A stretch of 64,000 bases of DNA, taken from positions 434,001 through 498,000 of the forward strand of contig NZ_MWWU01000002.1 in assembly GCF_002259595.1 (NCBI RefSeq). The letters are read 5' to 3'. The DNA comes from Aeriscardovia aeriphila. Lineage in GTDB: Bacteria > Actinomycetota > Actinomycetes > Actinomycetales > Bifidobacteriaceae. Shown here in pieces: positions 16,815-24,565 of this stretch. Both the position numbers and the translations under genes were made by a program. Positions within the stretch are counted from its first letter, which is position 1. Each line of letters starts with the position of its first letter. Below the pieces are notes generated by a model. That model saw only the letters and a list, made by a program, of their open reading frames with translations. It ran no database searches and was not told the origin of the DNA.

Positions 16815-17165
16815 ATGGCAGAACGCAGCCTTCGTGGTACCAGCATCGGTGCAAAGTCACTGGAAACGGATGAGAACGTCGAGTTCGCTCAGCGCACCGA
16901 CGTTGCTTATGTGTGCCCAGATGGTCACCGCACGATTGTTCCATTCGCGAAAGATGTTGAAGTTCCTGACCAGTGGGAGTGCCGTTGTGGTAAGCCTGCT
17001 GTGCGTGAGGATGCTGAGAACCCTGACGATCCGTCTGCTCAGGGAAAGCCGCAGCGTACGCATTGGGACATGCTTTTGGAGCGCCGCACTATTCCTGAGT
17101 TGGAGGAGCTTCTGGAGAAGCGTTTGCAAATGCATCGTGAGGGTTGGTTCCCTGACTACGAGTGA
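16815..17165 (+). CDS. rbpA: RNA polymerase-binding protein RbpA
   Basis: A protein of 116 residues, the normal RbpA length. RbpA is an actinobacteria-specific RNA polymerase partner that binds the principal sigma factor and stabilises the open promoter complex. Seen here: N-terminal tail with RSLRGTSIG, the zinc-binding or structurally equivalent core YVCPDGHRTIVPFA to WECRCGKPA, a basic linker, and the sigma-interaction domain (HWDMLLERRTIPELEELL, then RREGW-like HREGWFPDYE). Start ATG 16815 has a GAAAGGGG site. It is monocistronic and ends in a terminator built from two inverted copies of the recurring word. Confidence 0.96.
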   Translation: MAERSLRGTSIGAKSLETDENVEFAQRTDVAYVCPDGHRTIVPFAKDVEVPDQWECRCGKPAVREDAENPDDPSAQGKPQRTHWDMLLERRTIPELEELLEKRLQMHREGWFPDYE

Positions 17166-17187
17166 GTTTCTCGCTCTTTTTCGTATT

Positions 17188-17224
17188 ACTCGAGATTATC
17201 AGTGCTGATAATCTCGAGTTTTTT
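17188..17224. terminator. rbpA terminator made of two perfect inverted copies of CTCGAGATTATCAG
   Basis: CTCGAGATTATCAG (17189-17202) and CTGATAATCTCGAG (17205-17218) are exact reverse complements separated by TG, and T6 follows (17219-17224). The T run overlaps the stop codon of the minus-strand glycosylase gene, so the hairpin probably serves both genes. Confidence 0.9.
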
Positions 17225-17990
17225 ATCGCACCTGCAGTGAGTCAGTTGTGTGGTGAAAAGCTGAAACATAAGGATTATCAGCAAGAACGAATCGACGAAG
17301 AGCAGAAGCGTTCTTGGAAATTCCTATACGAGGTGTTGCAACAATCTCTTCTTGAGGGAACTTTCTTGATGATAAGGGTTCTGCTAAGAAAAGTGGGGAA
17401 GAGGGGTTGGAAAGATCACGACCATAAAGCTCAGTGGTAATCTGGAGCGCTTGGCAGAGCTTAGCAGGTCCATTACTCACCTCTGTTCCTGTACGGTTTC
17501 GAAACTTCTCCATCGTCTGAACGCCATCGATAGGCTCTACCGCGCGAATGAGGGCTCCAGCACCAACACCTAAAGGCCCCAGCGAGATGTTCATGCAGGA
17601 ATGGATGCCATGAGAAATATAAATGTAGGCGTGCAGGGGAGAGGTGAACATTGCCCGATTGCGGAAAGTAAAACCGGTATAGCAGTGGCTTGCTGGATCG
17701 AATTGGTCGTATGTTTCAATCTCGACGATTCGAGCGGTGAGAATCTCTCCGGTCGTCAAGTGGCGACACAACACCATGCCAAGCAAGCTGTGAGCGGTCG
17801 AGTCGAGAGCAGTTTGAAAATCTGGAACAGAGAATGTTATGTCAGATTTGTAGTGTCGAGGAAGTGCTGTGCCAGCCAAAATCCCTTGATTATCAATGCT
17901 GGGAGGTAGATCAACTGCTGTAGTAAGAGAAGTGCTGAAAGCCGTCAGTGTGTGAGTGAAAGAAGGCGTGGCCTGTGAACTGTGATTCAT
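17223..17990 (-). CDS. mpg: DNA-3-methyladenine glycosylase (AAG/MPG family)
   Basis: About 255 residues from ATG 17990, which has a GGAG site 4 bases upstream; the open frame extends further but without need. The AAG family removes 3-methyladenine and other alkylated or deaminated purines in base excision repair. Visible features: AHSLLGMVLCRHL, the catalytic region ARIVEIETYDQFDPASHCY (the family has VETEAY, with the activating Glu), RNRAMFTSPLHAYIYISHGIHSCMNI (substrate pocket), and AVEPIDGVQTM with NGPAKLCQAL. The last two are diagnostic. It is divergent from the HAD phosphatase gene, with about 90 bases between the starts holding both promoters. Confidence 0.92.
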   Translation of the reverse strand: MNHSSQATPSFTHTLTAFSTSLTTAVDLPPSIDNQGILAGTALPRHYKSDITFSVPDFQTALDSTAHSLLGMVLCRHLTTGEILTARIVEIETYDQFDPASHCYTGFTFRNRAMFTSPLHAYIYISHGIHSCMNISLGPLGVGAGALIRAVEPIDGVQTMEKFRNRTGTEVSNGPAKLCQALQITTELYGRDLSNPSSPLFLAEPLSSRKFPQEEIVATPRIGISKNASALRRFVLADNPYVSAFHHTTDSLQVR

Positions 17991-18081
17991 ATCTCCAGTG
18001 TAAGTGAGGTCACAACGAAAAATAAATTTGCGGTCCCGTGGAGCAGCTAGCCTCAATAACGGTAAGAGAAAGTGAGGAAGC

Positions 18082-18798
18082 ATGGCCCGCAAGATCGTCC
18101 TCATCGATTTAGATGGAACTTTGACTCGTTCAGATGAAGGCATCATTTCATCTGTCAAATACGCATATCGCGACAATAACATTCCCGTTCCTGACGACAA
18201 AACGTTGAACAGCTTCATTGGCCCAGCAATCATGGACTCCATGCGCCGCACTGGCGTATCCGAAGAGAAGCTGCCGGACATGGTCAAGTCGTATCGTTAC
18301 GCATACCGCAATCCGATTTTCGATGACCCGAAGCACCCGGGTGAAAAGCTCCCGGGAATGTACCTCAACGAGGTGTACGACGGCATTTTTGAGGCTCTCG
18401 ATGAGATGCACGCGAAGGGTTACTACCTTGCAGTGTGCACCGCAAAGCCGGAACCTCAAGCGCTGCCAATCTGTGAGCATTTTGGCTTGATGGAGCATAT
18501 GGATGCGCTTTATGGTGCGTCTAACGATGCCAGCAGGATTAATAAAGACCAAGTCGTGGCCTATGCCTGCGAAAAGCTGAACTATCAGCCAGGAGAAGAC
18601 CTCGCATTGATGGTCGGCGATCGATGGACTGATGTAGACGGCGCTCGTGATGGTGCTCATCTGGATTGCGTGGGCGCTCGTTGGGGTTATGCTGACCCAG
18701 GCGAATTGGAAGAACACGGTTGCTATGCATTCGCACGGACTCCGCATGATCTGCCAGCCGTTGTCGATGAGTACTTTGCAGACAGACAAGTTCAATAA
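18082..18798 (+). CDS. HAD-family hydrolase (phosphoglycolate phosphatase-like)
   Basis: A soluble haloacid dehalogenase superfamily phosphatase of 238 residues. Motif I LIDLDGTLT (residues 7-15) gives the Asp nucleophile and general acid, motif II is VCTAKP, motif III is a Lys in NKDQV, and motif IV is MVGDRWTDVDGA. The cap (about 20-90) is of the helical Gph/PgmB type, with Pro- and Tyr-rich inserts. Substrates in this subgroup include phosphoglycolate and nucleotides or sugar phosphates; none can be chosen here. Start ATG 18082 follows GTGAGGAAG. It is monocistronic; a variant of the recurring word (GAGATTAACAGTG) lies just past its stop. Confidence 0.85.
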   Translation: MARKIVLIDLDGTLTRSDEGIISSVKYAYRDNNIPVPDDKTLNSFIGPAIMDSMRRTGVSEEKLPDMVKSYRYAYRNPIFDDPKHPGEKLPGMYLNEVYDGIFEALDEMHAKGYYLAVCTAKPEPQALPICEHFGLMEHMDALYGASNDASRINKDQVVAYACEKLNYQPGEDLALMVGDRWTDVDGARDGAHLDCVGARWGYADPGELEEHGCYAFARTPHDLPAVVDEYFADRQVQ

Positions 18799-19069
18799 GT
18801 AAGTATGAACTGAGATTAACAGTGCGGTTTGCTCATTGAACCCGCTGTGCAATTGCATTGTTGATTACACAGATAAAACCCGTTGTTGAATTGCTACCAG
18901 AAACTGACTCGATACTGCAGAAGCTGGTAGCAATTTCTTTCTATCCATAATGCCGATAATGTACGTTATGTCAGATTGGTGAGAAAAATACCACCCTTTT
19001 CCTCCAAAAATGTGGAATTGTTTTTCTGCGTTCTACTTCATGACATCAGTTCAGATTCATGGCAAACAT

Positions 19070-19975
19070 TCACGAGAACAGCGCGTCAAACAAACTGAGT
19101 TCTGCAACTTCCTCATGCTTGCTCACACGACGAGTACGACGCTGCGAATATGTTGAGCGAGTCTTACTCTTTACGGATTCTTCGTTGCTTTGGCTGGCTG
19201 TGCTCGGTGCCTTTGATGAACTCGATGCGCTCGCGTCAGCACTTGAACCTGTGACAGAATCGCTTGTATTTGTCTGCAAATTTGTCCGCAAAGCAGAGTT
19301 TGAACCAGCAGCATGAGCCGCGCTAGCATGAGAAGCGCGAGCCGTTACGGCGCGAGAAGCGCTGGAGGAGTGCTTCTCCCCTAGCTCCAAATCTGCCAAC
19401 AGCACAGGCCCGTGGTCTACCGACTCCAGCGAGCGGCCTGTCACCGACGACACGGCCTCTTCATCCAAACGAATGGGCGAGAATGCACGCAGGCGAGCAC
19501 TCAAATCTTCGTCCAAACGTGCCACCGATAGGCCAAAAACCGCCGTTCCTTCGCGCATCATATCGATGATGGACATGTCATCGGTGCACTCCATCACCTT
19601 ATGCCCATCTGACATAATGAACGTGTGCGAGAACTCCTCCAGCGGCTGGCGACGCAGTTTCGCAATAATCAGCGCAATATTCGTGAGGTTGATACCCGCA
19701 TCGATGAGGCGCTTAGCCACGCCGAGCAACAAAATATCGGTGTAACTGTACAGCCTGCGCGTCCCCGAGCCGTGTGAAGCGTGCAGGCTGGGCTCAACAA
19801 TATGCTTGTTGGCCCAATAGTCGAGCTGGCGGTACGTGATGCCCGCAACCTGCTGGGCAATCGCTCCCGAATACGCGAGGCGAGGCTTCTTGGGCCCGCT
19901 GAACAGCTGGCCTTGAATGGCGTTCTCCAGATTATCAGTACGGTTATTCACAGCCGAATGCTCATTCGCAGCCAT
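19070..19975 (-). CDS. MerR-family regulator (Rv1828-like) at the end of the pgsA-garA block
   Basis: A protein of 301 residues. The N-terminal winged helix (about 35-105) shows ITYRQLDYWANKHIVEPSLH, then RRLYSYTDILLLGVAKRLIDAGINL. A small effector-type domain follows, and the last 100 residues are Ser/Ala-rich and probably disordered. The order DUF881-Sbp-DUF881-GarA-MerR matches the mycobacterial Rv1823-Rv1828 block, where Rv1828 is a MerR-type regulator. Target genes are unknown. The start has an excellent GGGAGGAG site that directly follows a CTGATAATCT word (19988-19997), and residues TDNLE near the start are encoded by another perfect copy (19925-19938). Confidence 0.85.
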   Translation of the reverse strand: MAANEHSAVNNRTDNLENAIQGQLFSGPKKPRLAYSGAIAQQVAGITYRQLDYWANKHIVEPSLHASHGSGTRRLYSYTDILLLGVAKRLIDAGINLTNIALIIAKLRRQPLEEFSHTFIMSDGHKVMECTDDMSIIDMMREGTAVFGLSVARLDEDLSARLRAFSPIRLDEEAVSSVTGRSLESVDHGPVLLADLELGEKHSSSASRAVTARASHASAAHAAGSNSALRTNLQTNTSDSVTGSSADASASSSSKAPSTASQSNEESVKSKTRSTYSQRRTRRVSKHEEVAELSLFDALFS

Positions 19976-20079
19976 GATTTCTCCTCCCTGATAATCTTAA
20001 GAAATTCGTACAAATGTACGACAAGGGTAAAACAGCAAAAAGGACGGGCAAAGCCCGCCTTCACCGTCGAAACTTCGCC

Positions 20080-20517
20080 TCAGGCTTGAGGAGAAGTGAA
20101 ATACATCATGCGGAAACGGCCGATCATCAACGAATCGCCGTTGTGCAGCAGCTGACGATCCTCGATGCGCTGCATGTTGACGTAAGTGCCGTTGAGAGAG
20201 CCATCATCCTCAATCTCGTAGCCGCCGTTGACGCGGTGGAAGTGAGCGTGCTGGCGGGAAACGGTGGAATCATCCAGAAGAATATCAGCGCGAGGGTCGC
20301 GACCAACCGTCACCTGGTCCGTATCCAAAAGGTAACGCGAACCGGTGGATGCACCACGAGTGGAGACGAGCAGAGCAGAACCCGGCTCGAGCTTGCTGAT
20401 AGTAGTGACATCGTCTTGAGTGAGAGGTCGATCGGTTGCGGCAGTCAGAGGAACCTGAACTGCTGGAAGACCGATGCTCGTGGTCTCACCTGCTGCTTGT
20501 ACTGGATCAATCATCAT
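20080..20517 (-). CDS. garA: FHA-domain protein GarA/OdhI homologue
   Basis: A protein of 145 residues. The forkhead-associated domain covers about 55-140: LLDTDQVTVGRDPRADILLDD, STVSRQHAHF and DDGSLNGTYVN carry the phosphothreonine-binding Arg, Ser, His and Asn. Upstream lies LTQDDVTTISKL, whose adjacent Thr pair resembles the ETTS motif phosphorylated by PknB/PknG in GarA and OdhI. In those organisms phospho-switching controls 2-oxoglutarate dehydrogenase and glutamate metabolism; bifidobacteria have a reduced TCA cycle, so the partner here may differ. It lies between the DUF881 and MerR genes. The two adjacent ATGs are equally possible starts. Confidence 0.88.
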   Translation of the reverse strand: MMIDPVQAAGETTSIGLPAVQVPLTAATDRPLTQDDVTTISKLEPGSALLVSTRGASTGSRYLLDTDQVTVGRDPRADILLDDSTVSRQHAHFHRVNGGYEIEDDGSLNGTYVNMQRIEDRQLLHNGDSLMIGRFRMMYFTSPQA

Positions 20518-20522
20518 GCTTC

Positions 20523-21497
20523 TTATTCTACTGTTCGTGCGTACTGGAATGTACGAGGTTTGCGAATGTGAGTGATTTTAAGCGTTTCTTTCTCGTCCAC
20601 GCTCACCGTGGCTTTGTACTGCACGCGCAAGGTGGAGCCGATACCGCCCGAAATTTCGATGGCATTGCGCAAAGCGTTGGAATCGCCGATTGCGAGTACC
20701 GTGTAAGGCGCCTGCAACAGCGTTCCATCGCTCAACACGCCCGAAGCGGAGTCGGAGAAATAGGTGGAGGTGACTACGCGCACAGTGTTAATCTGAATGG
20801 CCTCTGCCCCGGCGTTTCGTAGCTCCTCAATCAGCGAGAAAAGCGCCGAAGCGGGAATGGTTTTCCCCTCGGCTTCACTGATGCGGATGCGCACGCCTGG
20901 GCCTTGTGCAGGCAGAGTTCCGGCGATCACTCCAGCTGTCTTCTGGTTGTTCTCCTCCATCTGTTTGAGCTCGGCTTGCTTGTCGACAGCGTTTCGGATG
21001 GATTCAAGCTGGGAACTGAGCTGGTTCTTCTGGCTGGTCAGCTGGTCGATTTTCTGGTTGGTCTCGTCAAGCAGGCGCACGAGTTCCGACTCGGAGAGCG
21101 AGCTGTACGAGGATTGCACGTTGCGCTGCTGGCCCATATAGCCTACGCCGAGCAGGATGCACAGGATGAGCACGATAATTTGCGTGAAAATGCTCAAGGC
21201 GGTGGTTTTCTTGTGCCCGTTTGGCTCGAGATTATCAGTACGCTGAACCTGCCTGCGAGCCTTTACTCTTGCGCGGTTTCGACCAGGCGTTTCCGCCTGT
21301 GCGCCGCTTGCGCTGCTGGCCGAGCCCTCGGCAAGATGTGCGCTGCTGGCCGCGACAATACGGTGACCAGGACGCTCCTCAGGCCCGTTCTCTGGCACGA
21401 AACGGGGAAGCTCACCCGTGATTGCTGCAGGCTTTTTCACGCCAGCTGTGGCCTTGTTATTTGCCTTTACAGCGTGCTTGCGAGAGTGACGACTCAT
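20523..21497 (-). CDS. DUF881 membrane protein
   Basis: A protein of 324 residues. A basic, low-complexity N-terminal cytoplasmic tail (1-95) contains QRTDNLEPN, encoded by a perfect recurring word (21225-21238). One transmembrane helix (about 102-120, FTQIIVLILCILLGVGYMG) precedes a coiled coil (about 128-175), then the extracytoplasmic DUF881 domain (GPGVRIRISEAEG, LFSLIEELRNAGAEAIQIN, APYTVLAIGDSNALRNAIE). DUF881 proteins are paired in actinobacteria around the Sbp gene, with pgsA nearby, and resemble the FtsQ/DivIC-like architecture; a cell-envelope role is likely, but no activity is known. Confidence 0.85.
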   Translation of the reverse strand: MSRHSRKHAVKANNKATAGVKKPAAITGELPRFVPENGPEERPGHRIVAASSAHLAEGSASSASGAQAETPGRNRARVKARRQVQRTDNLEPNGHKKTTALSIFTQIIVLILCILLGVGYMGQQRNVQSSYSSLSESELVRLLDETNQKIDQLTSQKNQLSSQLESIRNAVDKQAELKQMEENNQKTAGVIAGTLPAQGPGVRIRISEAEGKTIPASALFSLIEELRNAGAEAIQINTVRVVTSTYFSDSASGVLSDGTLLQAPYTVLAIGDSNALRNAIEISGGIGSTLRVQYKATVSVDEKETLKITHIRKPRTFQYARTVE

Positions 21498-21509
21498 TCC
21501 ACCACTCTC

Positions 21510-21842
21510 CTAGCCTCTAAAGATGAATCGACGAATCGCCGTCGCATTCGAGAAGATGCGAATGCCCAACACGACGAGCACAGCCGTGGTCAGCTGCGAA
21601 CCCACGCCCATCTGGTTTCCCAACAGCACGAGCAGAGCTGCAATGACGACGTTGGAGATGATGGAAACGATGAAGGCGCGATCGGAGAAGTTGCGTTCGA
21701 AATAGTTACGAGCGGCACCGACGAGGGCGTCGAAGGCGGCGACCACCATAATCGGCAGGTAGGGTTGCAACTCAACAGGAATGCTCGGCTGGGCAAAAAC
21801 GCCAATCAGAATGCCAATGATCAAACCAATGACTGCAACCAT
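21510..21842 (-). CDS. sbp: Small basic protein Sbp (DUF1290)
   Basis: About 110 residues from ATG 21842, preceded by GAGGGA; a GTG 12 bases upstream would overlap that ribosome site. Three to four transmembrane helices: VAVIGLIIGILIGVFA, LPIMVVAAFDALVGAA, AFIVSIISNVVIAALLVLLG and TTAVLVVLGIRIFSN, ending in a basic RRFIFRG. The family (Sbp, DUF1290) is always found between the two DUF881 genes in actinobacteria and firmicutes. Function is unknown; the fixed grouping suggests a membrane complex with the DUF881 proteins. Confidence 0.87.
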   Translation of the reverse strand: MVAVIGLIIGILIGVFAQPSIPVELQPYLPIMVVAAFDALVGAARNYFERNFSDRAFIVSIISNVVIAALLVLLGNQMGVGSQLTTAVLVVLGIRIFSNATAIRRFIFRG

Positions 21843-21912
21843 GTCTTCCCTCACTTCCTCTTGCTTCGAGCTTAGTACCTCTCCCGCCCGTTCATGTTAC
21901 GAAACGAGATTA

Positions 21913-22953
21913 TCAGTGCGCAGATGCGCCCGGCGCTGAATATTTTTCGATACCTTCCTGCTCTGCTTTCTCCTCGCTACTCGAAGAGCTCAGAGGTGAG
22001 CTGGAGGCTGCCATATGCATGTTCTGGCGAGTGAGAATATCCACTTTCACTCCCTGGCTTTCCAGCTGAGAGCGCTGAGGGAAGAACTGTGGAGTGATTG
22101 CTTGAGAAAGCGCACTCGCATCACCAATAGCACGAATGGTGTACGGCGCAGTGACAATCTCGGTGCCCACGAGAATGGAGGTCCCTGCCACACGAATGGA
22201 GCTTTGAGCGCCGATGCGCACGTCGTTGACGTCAATGGCTTCAGCGTGGTGAGCCCACAACATGTTGACAATCTGTTGCAAATCGGTGTCGTGAACGGCG
22301 GACTGGAGGGTCGCGATGCGGGCTTGATGGTCACCGCCGGTGTCACCTGCGTCGATGGTAATCTCAACGCCTGAGCCTTCAACCGGGTTCAGGGCGAGCA
22401 TATCCAGCGACTTTTGGTACGGAGAGGCGTTACTTGTTGCCGCGTCTAACTTCTTTTGCAACTGATCGCGTTGGGACAGCAGCCCATCTACCGACTTCTT
22501 GAGCTTTTTAACCTGGTCATCTTGCCGGCTTGCCTGGCTGGCGAGTTCTTGGCGAACGTGGAGGCGAGTGTCGCGCTGCAGCTGGCGGATGGCGGCGACG
22601 GCAGAGAAGCCAACAGCCACGCAGATAAGCAGGACGAGGGATTTGAACATCACCTTGCCTACAGCTGTTGTAGGGCCTTCCACGAGGTTGGAGTCAGTGT
22701 AGAGCTGGTCGGTGGAGTGATCAGTGAAATCTTCCAGCAGGCGCAAAGTGGCGTCCAAGGGGTTGGAACGGTTGCGCCGGTGGGCTTGTAATTCGCTGGC
22801 AGCTTCCGCGCTGATCGCGCGAACGGTATGCGGGTAGATTGCCGAGCGGGAGAAGATCGAACGGCGGGTTTGCGGCTTGTTTTCTGCGGCGAAGACGAGC
22901 GGTATTTCGCCGGTTGCCGGCTCGCTGTCAGGCTTGGAGGATTCGTCGAGCAT
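21913..22953 (-). CDS. DUF881 membrane protein, second paralogue
   Basis: A protein of 346 residues. A long cytoplasmic N-terminus (1-100), a transmembrane helix (about 104-122, FKSLVLLICVAVGFSAVAAI), a coiled coil (125-175, ending in SQRDQLQKKL), then the DUF881 domain (VEGSGVEITIDAGD, LQQIVNMLWAHHAEAIDVNDVRIG, APYTIRAIGDASALSQAI) and a Ser-rich tail. Its ATG overlaps the stop of pgsA (TAATG), so the two are translationally coupled. The TGA stop forms the first bases of a TGATAATCT word (21907-21916). It is the first DUF881 gene of the cluster in transcription order. Confidence 0.85.
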   Translation of the reverse strand: MLDESSKPDSEPATGEIPLVFAAENKPQTRRSIFSRSAIYPHTVRAISAEAASELQAHRRNRSNPLDATLRLLEDFTDHSTDQLYTDSNLVEGPTTAVGKVMFKSLVLLICVAVGFSAVAAIRQLQRDTRLHVRQELASQASRQDDQVKKLKKSVDGLLSQRDQLQKKLDAATSNASPYQKSLDMLALNPVEGSGVEITIDAGDTGGDHQARIATLQSAVHDTDLQQIVNMLWAHHAEAIDVNDVRIGAQSSIRVAGTSILVGTEIVTAPYTIRAIGDASALSQAITPQFFPQRSQLESQGVKVDILTRQNMHMAASSSPLSSSSSEEKAEQEGIEKYSAPGASAH

Positions 22954-23642
22954 TATGCCCTCTCTCCCACCTCACGCGACAGGGGAATACCAGCCTTCTT
23001 CGCTACCTTATCGGCTTTGAGCAGACGAATGCCTTGCATGAGGTAAATAACGCCAGCAACCCAGTACAGGCCGATTCCCCACCAGTAGAGTGCTAATCCG
23101 AAGCAGTGCACGGCATAGTAGAGGTTCAGCGAGCGCAAGGTTGCCGAAATGATGAGCACTGGGATGGCGCACATCAACATGAAAGTGCCTGTTTTACCGA
23201 CGAAGTGAACAGGCAGCGGGCCGTAATGGTGGTCGGAAAGCACGAGGACGAGGACGAGCATGGTGGCATCGCGCGCAACGATGAGCAGCATCATCCACCA
23301 TGGGATCACGTTAGCCAAGCACAGGGCGATTCCGGTGAGAATGATGAGCATGCGGTCGGCGATCGGGTCGAGCAGCTGACCTAAGAGGGTCACCTGGTTG
23401 AAGCGACGGGCAATGTAGCCGTCGAGACCGTCGGAGGCTGCGGAAAGGGAGAGCACGATGAGCGACCAGATGAGGTAATCAGGGTGGTCGGGCTGGCTAA
23501 ACCAAATCAGCCACGCGATCAGCACGATTGAGGCGATGCGCAGGAAGGAGATGACGTTGGGGATGGTCCAAATGCGGTTGGTGGGAACGGGAGAAAAGCG
23601 CGTTTTCTCGTCCTTGGTACGCTTTTTCTGCTCGTTCATCAT
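22953..23642 (-). CDS. pgsA: CDP-alcohol phosphatidyltransferase (PgsA-like)
   Basis: A protein of 229 residues with about six membrane segments. The CDP-OH-P transferase motif D-G-x2-A-R-x8-G-x3-D-x3-D appears as SDGLDGYIARRFNQVTLLGQ followed by LLDPIADR; it binds the metal and CDP-diacylglycerol. Length and the adjacent DUF881/Sbp block fit phosphatidylglycerophosphate synthase or the PgsA2 type of mycobacteria. It makes anionic phospholipids from CDP-DAG, supplied by CdsA encoded at 26.7 kb. It is first in the six-gene minus-strand cluster. Acceptor specificity (glycerol phosphate or inositol phosphate) cannot be decided by eye. Confidence 0.88.
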   Translation of the reverse strand: MMNEQKKRTKDEKTRFSPVPTNRIWTIPNVISFLRIASIVLIAWLIWFSQPDHPDYLIWSLIVLSLSAASDGLDGYIARRFNQVTLLGQLLDPIADRMLIILTGIALCLANVIPWWMMLLIVARDATMLVLVLVLSDHHYGPLPVHFVGKTGTFMLMCAIPVLIISATLRSLNLYYAVHCFGLALYWWGIGLYWVAGVIYLMQGIRLLKADKVAKKAGIPLSREVGERA

Positions 23643-23706
23643 ATCCCTTCAGTCCTTTGTTGCTGTGAAGCCACGAATGGTTTCAGTACTCTGTTTCTCG
23701 ACTTGT

Positions 23707-23744
23707 TTCTCGACTTTATGCACGTGTATACACAAAGTCGAGAA
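23707..23744. terminator. Hairpin upstream of pgsA / downstream of rpe
   Basis: TTCTCGACTTT (23707-23717) pairs with AAAGTCGAGAA (23734-23744), an 11-base perfect stem. It may end transcripts from rpe on the minus strand. A second imperfect hairpin (GTGCTGACAATC with GATTGTTGTCAGCAC, 23757-23790) lies next to it and contains a variant of the recurring word. Confidence 0.55.
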
Positions 23745-23792
23745 CAGTCGAGTAGCGTGCTGACAATCTGCATTGGATTGTTGTCAGCACAG

Positions 23793-23835
23793 GTGTTTGC
23801 GCCTTGAGTGTTTGCGCTGTAGTGTTTGCGCTGTA
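23793..23835. repeat. Three tandem copies of a 14-15 base unit
   Basis: GTGTTTGCGCCTTGA (23793-23807), GTGTTTGCGCTGTA (23808-23821) and GTGTTTGCGCTGTA (23822-23835) lie just downstream of the rpe stop. No function is evident. Confidence 0.7.
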
Positions 23836-23837
23836 GT

Positions 23838-24503
23838 TCAGTCGCGATAAGCCTTCTCAGCGGCTTCGCGAATGCTAGTGATGGCCTCCGTGATGTCAGG
23901 AGCGCCATACACAGCAGAACCTGCCACGAGAACATCAGCGCCAGCAGCGGCAACGAGTGGAGCCGTCTTCGGGGAAACACCGCCATCCACTTCGACGCGG
24001 GTGTTCAAACCTTGACGGGTGATCTCATCGCGCAAGCGGCGAACCTTACCCAGCTGGTTGTCGAGGAACTTCTGACCACCAAAACCTGGCTCAACAGTCA
24101 TGATCAGGATCATGTCGAACTCAGAGAGGATGTCGAAGATCGGCTCAACAGGCTCGGCTGGGCGAACGGCGAAGCAAGCCTTCGTACCCATGTCATGCAG
24201 CTGGCGTGCCAAGCGCACCGGAGCGTGAGTTGCTCCCATGTGGAAGGTGACAGAGTCAGCGCCGTTCTGGGCGAATTGAGGTGCCCAACGGTCAGGGTCG
24301 TCGATCATCAGGTGCACATCGGTAGGAAGCTTGGACACTTCGCAAATGCGCTTGACGACTGGCTCACCAATGGTGAGGTTCGGGACGAAATGATGGTCCA
24401 TCACGTCGATATGCACAAGGTCGGCGGCATGGATGGCGTCCAGGTCGCGCTCCAGGTTGCAAAAATCAGCGGACAAAATACTTGGTGCAATGCTAATGCT
24501 CAT
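23838..24503 (-). CDS. rpe: Ribulose-phosphate 3-epimerase
   Basis: About 221 residues; interconverts ribulose 5-phosphate and xylulose 5-phosphate. In bifidobacteria this feeds the fructose-6-phosphate phosphoketolase (bifid) shunt, which consumes xylulose 5-phosphate. A TIM barrel with IAPSILSADF at the N-terminus, LVHIDVMDHHFVPNLTIG (catalytic Asp and metal-binding His), VHLMIDDPD, MTVEPGFGGQ, VEVDGGVS (second catalytic Asp) and VAGSAVYG. Start ATG 24503 is chosen because the family begins just before IAPSIL; ATG 24512 is also possible, and neither has a strong ribosome site. Confidence 0.95.
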   Translation of the reverse strand: MSISIAPSILSADFCNLERDLDAIHAADLVHIDVMDHHFVPNLTIGEPVVKRICEVSKLPTDVHLMIDDPDRWAPQFAQNGADSVTFHMGATHAPVRLARQLHDMGTKACFAVRPAEPVEPIFDILSEFDMILIMTVEPGFGGQKFLDNQLGKVRRLRDEITRQGLNTRVEVDGGVSPKTAPLVAAAGADVLVAGSAVYGAPDITEAITSIREAAEKAYRD

Positions 24504-24565
24504 ACAGTCCATTCTATAAAAGCTCTCGATTAATTTCTGCGCACGTCCAATTGTCGAAATTGGCT

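Noticed and set aside
23793-23835. CRISPR array
   Set aside because: Three adjacent units of 14-15 bases without spacers and no cas genes; a simple tandem repeat.
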